From Tyzzerella sp. UBA1042 (GTDB lineage Bacteria > Bacillota > Clostridia > Lachnospirales > Anaerotignaceae): 12,106 nt of DNA. This document shows positions 1 to 5,427 of this stretch, piece after piece; within the stretch, counting starts at the first letter, position 1; every line of letters begins with the position of its first letter. The DNA is taken from the NCBI GenBank assembly GCA_002316675.1, contig DCDZ01000047.1, forward strand, positions 3,669-15,774, in the 5' to 3' direction. The notes under the pieces were generated by a model. The model did not search any database, was not told the DNA's origin, and saw only the letters and a program-made list of their open reading frames with translations. The translations under genes were made by a program, and so were the position numbers.

Positions 1-983
1 GCCGCTTTTACCAAACTTGTCGGCATCTCACTCAAAGGCCAGGAAAAGCCGGACAAAATGAAAAAGGGATATGTCAAAGCCATCAGCCACTGAATGGCGT
101 GTATTGTGTTTTTGCAAAGGATGCCCAAAAGGGCCCCCATTCCCAGCAAGCAAAGGATAAAATAGCCGCAAAGCAACGCCAAATCCTCTTTGCTGCCCCG
201 CATGGGAAATCCAAAAATTGTAATGATTCCATAGTAATTCCACAAAATATTTCCATATCCTAAGAAACCATAAAACAAAATCTTATTTACAAAATAGATG
301 GCGCTTTCTTTTCCTGTCATTTTTCCGGAGAGAATGCCCTCCTTTTTTTCCTCGGCAAAAGCCGATGCCACTGTCATTAAAAACAGCTGATGAAAAATCA
401 ACCCCGTAAGCCCCAGCCCCAAATACGTCAGATAGCTGAATTGGGGATTAAACCAAGGGCGCAAAACCGAGGAAATGGGTGCAGCCTTGGCCATCCCTTC
501 TGCCACAGTGCTACCCTCCGCCACAAAGCTTTTAACGGCAATTTGTGTGGAAACTGTTTTCACAACCTGCATCACCGAGATGACTGCACTGTTCCCGATA
601 ATATTATTCGCACTGTTGATACCAACCAATACCTCCGCCTGCTGTCCCAGCTGCAGGGCACGGGTATATGCCCCGGGAATCACAATCACGCCGTAAACCT
701 CTCCCGCCTCCATTAGGGCAAGGGCCTCCTCCTGATTTGTCACTGCATAAGGAACCTCAAACCGATCCGACTGGTCAAAGGCTTCGATGAGCGCTCTGGT
801 CTGCTGGGAGGAATTCTCCTCCACTGCCGCCAAGGGGATATGCGTTACAATGCCCTTTTGAAATGCACCGCAAACAACGATGCTTAAAGCAAGGGGGGCA
901 ATTAAAAACAGGAACAGCATACGCTTATCCTGCCAAAGCATTTTGATTTCTCTGACAAATCCCCATAGAAAGGTCTTTATCAT
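1..983 (-). CDS. ABC-2 type transporter permease (partial, runs off left edge)
   Basis: The minus-strand frame stays open from the ATG at 983 to the window edge, giving about 327 residues without a stop. It begins MIKTFLWGFVREIKMLW. A first membrane segment lies at about residues 22-42. A large extracytoplasmic region follows, then several hydrophobic segments: one around YLTYLGLGLTGLIF, one around LALLCGYFILCLLGMG, and one ending in the motif FFILSGFSWP near the edge. This is the architecture of ABC-2 membrane proteins of the YhhJ/YbhR type, usually about 370-380 residues, so roughly 45-50 residues are missing. The start overlaps the stop of the adaptor gene in an ATGA, which implies translational coupling. 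With the adaptor it should form an export pump. The ATPase is not in this window and may be encoded beyond the left edge. The substrate cannot be told. Confidence 0.87.
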   Translation of the reverse strand, partial: MIKTFLWGFVREIKMLWQDKRMLFLFLIAPLALSIVVCGAFQKGIVTHIPLAAVEENSSQQTRALIEAFDQSDRFEVPYAVTNQEEALALMEAGEVYGVIVIPGAYTRALQLGQQAEVLVGINSANNIIGNSAVISVMQVVKTVSTQIAVKSFVAEGSTVAEGMAKAAPISSVLRPWFNPQFSYLTYLGLGLTGLIFHQLFLMTVASAFAEEKKEGILSGKMTGKESAIYFVNKILFYGFLGYGNILWNYYGIITIFGFPMRGSKEDLALLCGYFILCLLGMGALLGILCKNTIHAIQWLMALTYPFFILSGFSWPLSEMPTSLVKA

Positions 984-1876
984 TCCGCCTCACCCACCTC
1001 ATCCAAGTTGACGCTTACCAGCATACCAGGGTAAAGCATGATATCGTCTTCCCCAGAAAGGGTAATTTTCACTTGATATGTAACCACATCTTGATCGTTC
1101 AATTCATTGGTTGATTTTTTCACGGCAAAATCGGGATTTTTGCTTACATTTACAATGTTGCCATGAAAATTAGTATCGGGATAGGCTTTACTGGTCAAGG
1201 GAACCGTTTGGCCAACGACCAGCTTCCCTACCTCATATTCGTCAACATTGGCATTGATCCATCTATCCTCATAATCAGTCAAGCTTATGATGGTTGTGCC
1301 ACTGCCCACCAATTCCCCTACAGAGGACGACACTAAGGTGACTGTGCCGCTGCAGGGTGCATATTGGGCTGTCTGGCTTAAATTCAAATTTACTTCAGCC
1401 AAAACCCCTTGTGCCGCCTCATACTGGGAGGTAGCCGCCTGCACATCCAACTTTGCCGCTTCCAACTGTGTGGTCAGCTTATCCATGGCATCTTGGGCAA
1501 CGGCTTCCAGTTCATACAGCTCTTGATATTTTGTATACTCCCCTTCCAAAAGGGCAACATTGGCCTGGGCCTTCTCCATAACGGCTTTTGCGGCGTTTAA
1601 TGTGCCTGAGGCCTGGGTTTGCTTCACCAAAATATCCCGTTGGTCAGAGGTAAAAAGCAAATCGCCCTTGGCAACCTCCTGCCCCTCGGCAACGGGAATA
1701 TCCGTCAAATAGCCGGGGATTTTTGCACGCACATATACCTCCTTGCATTCTACCGTACCCGTCACTATATTACTTTCCACAGCGGCCTCTGTTGCCTTGG
1801 CCTCCCTGGGGGCACAACCGCTTGCCCCAAAGCAGGCTGCCAGCAAGAGGGCAAATACCATTTTTTTCTTCCCCAT
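980..1876 (-). CDS. HlyD-family membrane-fusion/adaptor lipoprotein
   Basis: This 298-residue protein is the adaptor subunit of an ABC or efflux pump. It starts with a basic, hydrophobic signal ending in a lipobox (A-S-G-C, Cys21; Cys15 after L-A-A is a less likely alternative), so it is probably lipid-anchored on the outer face of the membrane. Residues about 49-80 form the first half of a biotinyl-lipoyl-like fold (PGYLTDIPVAEGQEVAKGD). Residues about 85-165 are a charged, Ala/Gln-rich coiled-coil hairpin. The second lipoyl half (APCSGTV...VGELVGSGT) and a beta-barrel domain follow, ending near LYPGMLVSVNLDE. The start is supported by AAGGAG 9 nt upstream. It lies 40 bp after the TetR gene and overlaps the permease start by 4 nt. 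The order regulator-adaptor-permease resembles the E. coli cecR-ybhGFSR layout, but no symbol is assigned. Confidence 0.93.
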   Translation of the reverse strand: MGKKKMVFALLLAACFGASGCAPREAKATEAAVESNIVTGTVECKEVYVRAKIPGYLTDIPVAEGQEVAKGDLLFTSDQRDILVKQTQASGTLNAAKAVMEKAQANVALLEGEYTKYQELYELEAVAQDAMDKLTTQLEAAKLDVQAATSQYEAAQGVLAEVNLNLSQTAQYAPCSGTVTLVSSSVGELVGSGTTIISLTDYEDRWINANVDEYEVGKLVVGQTVPLTSKAYPDTNFHGNIVNVSKNPDFAVKKSTNELNDQDVVTYQVKITLSGEDDIMLYPGMLVSVNLDEVGEAE

Positions 1877-1916
1877 AAATGCTCACTCCTTCTCTTATTT
1901 CGCTCTCTGTATAAAT

Positions 1917-2489
1917 TTAAGGTAATAAAATATTAAAAATAGGACGGATGATCTGCATTGCAAACTCTGTCATTTTCTCCTTAGACATAGGCATTCCTTC
2001 TAAAAGCCACTGCTTTACCATGCCCATTGCGCCGCAAGCAATAAACTGATGAATGTATTCTTCCTTCATGGGATCAATCTCCAATCCCATTTCTTGCTTG
2101 ACCTGCATCCCCTTTCTCTTCATAATTTCCGTTAGTTTTTTTGCAAAACGATCACTACGGGGATTTAACAACAGGCAACGGCACAGCCTCTGGTTGTCCG
2201 TAATAAAACTGCATATTTGCCCTACAACAGGGTATTCCCACGCCGCTCCCCGTTTAATTTCAATTTTTTCAAGCATTTGGGAAAAGCTTCCCGCAACTTC
2301 ATTTTCCAATTCGTCCAACAGCTCAAAAACATTGTTATAGTGCAGATAAAAGGTAGCCCTGTTTAAATCTGCGCGGCTGGTAATATCCTTGGCAGTAATG
2401 CTGCCAAAGGGCATTTCATCCATTAAATCCATCAATGCCTCCCACATCATTGTCTTTGTCCGTTTAATCCTTCGATCCACCTTTTCCAT
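1917..2489 (-). CDS. TetR/AcrR-family transcriptional regulator
   Basis: This is a 190-residue TetR-type DNA-binding protein, normal length for the family. The helix-turn-helix lies at about residues 31-52 (ITAKDITSRADLNRATFYLHY), the best-conserved part of TetR N-termini. The C-terminal helical domain, which binds ligand and dimerises, ends at FNILLP. I chose the ATG at 2489 because AAAGGA sits 8 nt upstream and the promoter at 2554-2582 gives it a sensible leader of about 58 nt. The frame is open further up to 2585, but an ATG there would lie upstream of the -10 box. An ATG at 2537 would have a leader of only about 10 nt. As first gene of the efflux operon it probably represses its own promoter and is released by a pump substrate; that is inference from family behaviour and gene order. 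Confidence 0.92.
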   Translation of the reverse strand: MEKVDRRIKRTKTMMWEALMDLMDEMPFGSITAKDITSRADLNRATFYLHYNNVFELLDELENEVAGSFSQMLEKIEIKRGAAWEYPVVGQICSFITDNQRLCRCLLLNPRSDRFAKKLTEIMKRKGMQVKQEMGLEIDPMKEEYIHQFIACGAMGMVKQWLLEGMPMSKEKMTEFAMQIIRPIFNILLP

Positions 2490-2553
2490 GGTGTTTATCC
2501 TTTCCCAATCCTTTTTACGGCCAGCCTCTTTTTCCATGTAATTCCTGCTTGGT

Positions 2554-2582
2554 ATTATAGCACTATGAAAATTTATAATCAA
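2554..2582 (-). promoter_or_regulatory. Sigma-70-type promoter of the TetR-adaptor-permease operon
   Basis: Reading the minus strand, TTGATT (2577-2582) and TATAAT (2554-2559) are separated by exactly 17 bp. Transcription would start near 2547, leaving a leader of about 58 nt before the TetR start at 2489. No other promoter of this quality was seen in the operon. Confidence 0.72.
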
Positions 2583-2594
2583 CAATTTTTGTTT

Positions 2595-2612
2595 AATTAA
2601 AAATTTTTAATT
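2595..2612. promoter_or_regulatory. AT-only 18-bp perfect palindrome upstream of the TetR promoter
   Basis: AATTAAAAATTTTTAATT is its own reverse complement and ends 12 bp upstream of the -35 box. It could be an operator or an UP-like element. The surrounding DNA is very AT-rich, so a chance palindrome is also plausible. Confidence 0.3.
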
Positions 2613-2879
2613 TTTTATGATAAAGTTCAATCAAAATAAACCGAAATTCACAACTCCTTCTGTGGACAGCTTATAGTGATGCATACGTCAGGTTCTTCCC
2701 CCTTGCCATTTGAATCTCCACAGTAAATGTGATAAACTTTTTATAGCATTGCTACAAGGCCTCCTTAATTTGCCGATGGTAGAAAACCATTTTCTTCCTA
2801 TTTTAAGACCAGCTATAAAAAGTCAATACGTAGCAGAGAAAAAATTACAGAATAGAGGATAAATTCAGGAAAGCACGGC
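2613..2879. other. Intergenic stretch without recognisable gene
   Basis: No reading frame of protein-like character, no tRNA and no strong repeat was found on either strand. The only structure seen is a small hairpin at 2776-2790 (ATGGT/ACCAT, loop of 5) followed by TTTTCTT on the plus strand. It resembles a weak terminator, but no plus-strand gene precedes it. The stretch separates the efflux operon promoter from the end of the IS110 remnant. Confidence 0.5.
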
Positions 2880-2903
2880 AAAAAAGCCGTCTTGCGGCGG
2901 CTT
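2880..2903 (-). terminator. Rho-independent terminator of the IS110 remnant
   Basis: On the minus strand AAGCCG, an 8-nt loop and CGGCTT form a stem (2898-2903 with 2884-2889) that runs straight into a T tract covering 2880-2885. It begins just over 20 bp after the transposase stop codon, as expected for a terminator. A competing hairpin ACGGC/GCCGT (2875-2890) overlaps it. Confidence 0.6.
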
Positions 2904-2924
2904 GAATTGTGGTCAAATAACGAT

Positions 2925-3580
2925 TTAGCAGTTAGGAACGTAAGGTTTGTTGTCGCGCAGAACAGCGTAAATAATCAGTGTCAGCTTTCGAGCGACGGCG
3001 CCGATAGCAGTGGAGTGATGTTTCCCCGCAGAGCGTTTTTTCTGATAGAAGGCAGATAAAACCGGGTCGTGAAACGCTACCACATTGGCAGCCAGCGAAA
3101 TCGCACGGCGAAGATGTGGTGAACCGCGTTTGGACATTTTGTTTTGCGTCCCGTTAAATTCACCGGATTGATATACTGATGTGTCGATACCCACAAAGGC
3201 AACCAGTTTTTTCGGCTCGGGGAAACGAGAAATATCTCCGATCTCACCGAGAATGACACCTCCCGGCACTTTGCCTACACCGGAGCAGGTGGGTGATACA
3301 GGTATTCAGCTTGTTCATGCGCTGCTCAATCTCAAAGTCCAGTTCGTCCAGCTGCCGTTCCAGCAGATCGATCATTTCCAAAAGCTGTCGCAGCTGCATG
3401 ACAAAGGCAGAGGGGGCAATGGTAATGTCAAACGAGTTCTGTGCTGCTGTGCGGATTTCCTCCGCTTTTGCTTCTCCGAAGCGGCCACGACTGGCTTTCT
3501 TAAGAATAGCACACAGCTCGTCGGTGGGGATAGCAAGCAGTTCCTCTGGCGTAACGGCGGTATCTAGCTTATTCGTAGAC
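2925..3580 (-). pseudogene. IS110-family transposase remnant (5' truncated and frameshifted)
   Basis: Two minus-strand frames together give the middle and C-terminal parts of an IS110/IS116/IS902-type transposase. The upstream frame (about 3293-3580) has the family's linker and coiled-coil: TPEELLAIPTDELCAILKK, then ASRGRFGEAKAEEI, then QLRQLLEMIDLLERQLDEL. The downstream frame (2925 to about 3292) has GVGKVPGGVILGEIGDISRFP, the Y-Q-S-G stretch where the Tnp-domain serine is expected, and KRGSPHLRRAISLAANVV through to NKPYVPNC. The frame changes near 3285-3297, where removing one base would restore continuity (ITHL-GVGKV). The roughly 150-residue N-terminal RuvC-like DEDD domain is absent; upstream of about 3580 the frame no longer resembles the family. 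The gene is therefore inactive. A sequencing error could explain the frameshift but not the missing domain. Confidence 0.88.
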
Positions 3581-3583
3581 TTC

Positions 3584-3684
3584 TGCAAAGGTAGAGGGGG
3601 CACCCTTTGCAACGAGCATAAAAGCTCAAGGAGGTGTATCCCTATCCACTGCTTGCATTGTACCAAATTCGCTCCGGCAGGAGC
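3584..3684. repeat. Cluster of three hairpins on the 5' side of the IS110 remnant
   Basis: Three perfect short inverted repeats lie within 101 bp. TGCAAAGG (3584-3591) pairs with CCTTTGCA (3604-3611). GAGC (3614-3617) pairs with GCTC (3624-3627). GCTCC (3671-3675) pairs with GGAGC (3680-3684). The open frame through here (up to 3711, minus strand) has no transposase similarity. The stretch may be left-end DNA of the IS110 element, where this family carries its structured bridge RNA, or unrelated DNA joined at the deletion point. Confidence 0.4.
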
Positions 3685-3711
3685 AATATTCAATACGACT
3701 TTATTATTCAA

Positions 3712-3830
3712 GGGAGGTTTATTCCTGCCGATTTTTCAAAATCCATGAACTGGAATGCTAGCGTATAGTATTTCTTCCGCTTTTGTTTCTTGTCAAAGAA
3801 ACAGGCGCATGACAAAAAATATGGAATAGC
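3712..3830. other. Intergenic DNA between IS110 remnant and recombinase unit
   Basis: No gene is seen here. The stretch holds a small hairpin, GTTTCTT/AAGAAAC with a 4-nt loop, at about 3785-3802. Nothing else could be recognised. Confidence 0.4.
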
Positions 3831-3870
3831 AAAAAGCCGCGGTTTATTGTAAACAGCGGCCTTCTTTTTT
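3831..3870. terminator. Bidirectional terminator-like hairpin containing the left inverted repeat
   Basis: The dyad at 3836-3860 is GCCGC-g-GTTTA, loop TTG, TAAAC-a-GCGGC, an 11-bp arm pair with one mismatch. On the plus strand it is followed by CTTCTTTTTT (3861-3870). On the minus strand it is followed by TTTTT (complement of 3831-3835). It therefore looks like a two-way Rho-independent terminator, yet it lies between divergently oriented genes where no gene ends. The only strong transcription unit aimed at it is the minus-strand promoter at 3893-3921. Its middle 17 bp recur in inverted orientation beyond the recombinase gene. Confidence 0.7.
3838..3854 (+). repeat. Left copy of 17-bp inverted repeat (IR-L)
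   Basis: CGCGGTTTATTGTAAAC is an exact reverse-complement match to 5291-5307. The repeat has internal dyad symmetry (GTTTA-TTG-TAAAC), the kind of two-armed core site used by tyrosine recombinases. Identity stops sharply on both sides of the 17 bp. Confidence 0.8.
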
Positions 3871-3892
3871 CTACATAATTTTCACTTTTTTC

Positions 3893-3921
3893 ATTATATT
3901 CGACTTTAAACAAATAGTCAA
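3893..3921 (-). promoter_or_regulatory. Strong outward-facing promoter inside the repeat-bounded segment
   Basis: On the minus strand TTGACT (3916-3921) and TATAAT (3893-3898) are spaced by exactly 17 bp, the closest match to the sigma-70 consensus in the window. Start of transcription would be near 3886, reading left. Within about 30 nt it enters the hairpin at 3836-3860 and its U tract. There is no coding region for it in this orientation. A 13-bp near-palindrome (GGTAAATTCTACC, 3933-3945) lies 11 bp upstream of the -35 box and may be a regulator site. Confidence 0.78.
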
Positions 3922-4041
3922 TAGAGTTATATGGTAAATTCTACCGTTTTCAAGGCCCATTTTTTATGATAAATAAAAATACTGCCTTTCGTATTACATG
4001 ATATATCTGGGTATTTATCTGTTTTATATTTTAGCATACTT

Positions 4042-4055
4042 ATTCGCCGTCAAAA
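4042..4055 (+). repeat. 14-bp direct repeat, copy 1
   Basis: ATTCGCCGTCAAAA occurs here, 34 bp before the recombinase start, and again at 5217-5230 near the 3' end of the same gene, in the same orientation. It could be an accessory binding site for the recombinase; chance is possible. Confidence 0.4.
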
Positions 4056-4089
4056 AAATAGTCATTATACTTGAGAGGAGCATTCGTTT

Positions 4090-5250
4090 ATGTCGAGACG
4101 TGGAGAAAATATTTACAAACGTAAAGATGGCCGTTGGGAGGCAAGGGTACTGCAGCCCAACGGAAAATACAAATATGTTTATGCAAAAGCATACAAAGAT
4201 GTAAAAGAAAAAAAGAAAGTGCTACAGGAAAGCAGGAAAAGCATATCTCCCTATAAGGCTCAAACAGATCACAATTCATCCCATATATTTATTGAATGGT
4301 TAAACGGAGGACTAAGAACGCGTGTAAAAGCAACCACCTTCGAGAGCTATTACAGATGTATCACAGGATATGTGCTTCCGTTTTATGAAAAAGAGGGACA
4401 GCCGCAAATCTCTGCAAAAACAACTGCGGATTTTTCAAATTATATTAACAATTACATTAATATTTCTATCTCCTACAAACGGAAAATACTAACCATCTAC
4501 AAGACTGCCTTGCGTGAAATTTTAAAAGAAAGCCATGAATATGCCAACATTCTTGGTGCTGTTTCTGTGCCACGGGTTACCGGAGGGGATGTACAGGCCT
4601 TTACCGTAAGGGAACAACGGTTGATTGAAAGAGCTGTTATTGATTCTCATGATAAAAGATTGCTGGGTATTCTTCTTTGCTTTTATACAGGCATACGCCT
4701 TGGAGAGGTTTGCGGTCTAAAATGGGGGGATTTGGATTTCGAAGCGAAGGCAATGGTGATTTCACGCACAGTATCCCGGGTGAAAAACTTCGCTGAAACA
4801 GGGAAAAAAACGACACTCACTGTCGGAACGCCAAAAAGTATCCACGCGATTCGAAAAATTCCTCTTCCCAGCTTTCTTATTGATTTGGTGCTGCAGTCTC
4901 AGATAGAATGTTCAGATGAAAATCATTTTATTCTTTCTAATGCGGAGCTGCCTCTTGATCCGAGAAGATACCAAAAACTGTTTCAAGCCGTTTTAAAGCA
5001 TTCCGGTGTAAGAAGCCACAAGTTTCACGCCATACGCCATACCTTTGCAACCAGGTCTCTAGAGCTTGGTGTGGATATCAAAACCCTCAGTGAAATTCTG
5101 GGGCATTCAAATGTTTCTATCACATTAAACATTTATGCCCATTCTATGTTTGATCAAAAGAAAAAGGCAATTGATAAATTAAACGCCATGTATATACTCC
5201 ATAGTGAAACTGCTCCATTCGCCGTCAAAAGCTCCGTCGTGAACGCATGA
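4090..5250 (+). CDS. Tyrosine recombinase/integrase
   Basis: This intact 386-residue site-specific recombinase has three parts. Residues about 1-55 (RGENIYKRKDGRWEARV) are an arm-type DNA-binding domain as in Tn916- and phage-type integrases. Residues about 62-160 form a SAM-like core-binding domain. Residues about 170-355 form the catalytic domain, with all key residues present: Arg203 (GIRLGEV), Lys249, His313 and Arg316 (HAIRH), His339 (ILGHS) and nucleophile Tyr349 (NIYAHS). A 37-residue tail follows. The start has AGGAG 9 nt upstream. No excisionase, relaxase, phage or cargo gene lies next to it. It sits inside a segment bounded by 17-bp inverted repeats, so a role as a local DNA invertase is attractive. 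The alternative is a leftover integrase of a lost mobile element. No convincing promoter of its own was found; TATACT at 4066-4071 lies too close to the ribosome binding site. Confidence 0.95.
   Translation: MSRRGENIYKRKDGRWEARVLQPNGKYKYVYAKAYKDVKEKKKVLQESRKSISPYKAQTDHNSSHIFIEWLNGGLRTRVKATTFESYYRCITGYVLPFYEKEGQPQISAKTTADFSNYINNYINISISYKRKILTIYKTALREILKESHEYANILGAVSVPRVTGGDVQAFTVREQRLIERAVIDSHDKRLLGILLCFYTGIRLGEVCGLKWGDLDFEAKAMVISRTVSRVKNFAETGKKTTLTVGTPKSIHAIRKIPLPSFLIDLVLQSQIECSDENHFILSNAELPLDPRRYQKLFQAVLKHSGVRSHKFHAIRHTFATRSLELGVDIKTLSEILGHSNVSITLNIYAHSMFDQKKKAIDKLNAMYILHSETAPFAVKSSVVNA
5217..5230 (+). repeat. 14-bp direct repeat, copy 2
   Basis: ATTCGCCGTCAAAA, identical to 4042-4055, lies within the last codons of the recombinase gene, 60 bp before the right inverted repeat. 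The first 9 bases occur once more at 9052-9060 in an unrelated gene, which warns that part of the match may be chance. Confidence 0.4.
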
Positions 5251-5290
5251 AATAACCCGGAAATGCAGCTTCTTTGCATGAACATACACA

Positions 5291-5307
5291 GTTTACAATA
5301 AACCGCG
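5291..5307 (-). repeat. Right copy of 17-bp inverted repeat (IR-R)
   Basis: GTTTACAATAAACCGCG is the exact reverse complement of 3838-3854. Unlike the left copy it has no flanking GCGGC arm and no T tract, so it is not a terminator. It lies 40 bp after the recombinase stop and 120 bp before the chemoreceptor start. It includes TACAAT, a possible -10 box, but no matching -35 box at normal spacing was seen. Confidence 0.8.
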
Positions 5308-5427
5308 TTATGGAGCTTCACATTTCTTTATTCTATCTTGCCCTTTTTATTTTCTCTTATTCCCACTGACTGCTGCAAAAGTATGCAAAGTTTACTTTTA
5401 ACCTTTATTTGAATTTGGAGGAAAATC

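Noticed and set aside
2490..2585. Longer start for the TetR gene
   Set aside because: The ATG at 2585 lies upstream of the -10 box, and the extra residues have no TetR similarity.
3998..4204. Plus-strand frame of 68 residues with a hydrophobic start, overlapping the recombinase start
   Set aside because: It has no ribosome binding site, overlaps the well-supported recombinase start in another frame, and loses membrane character after about 28 residues.
3838..5307. The 17-bp repeats as attL/attR of an integrated element
   Set aside because: Attachment sites left by integration lie in direct orientation; these are inverted. No target-site duplication was seen outside them either, which speaks against a simple transposon.
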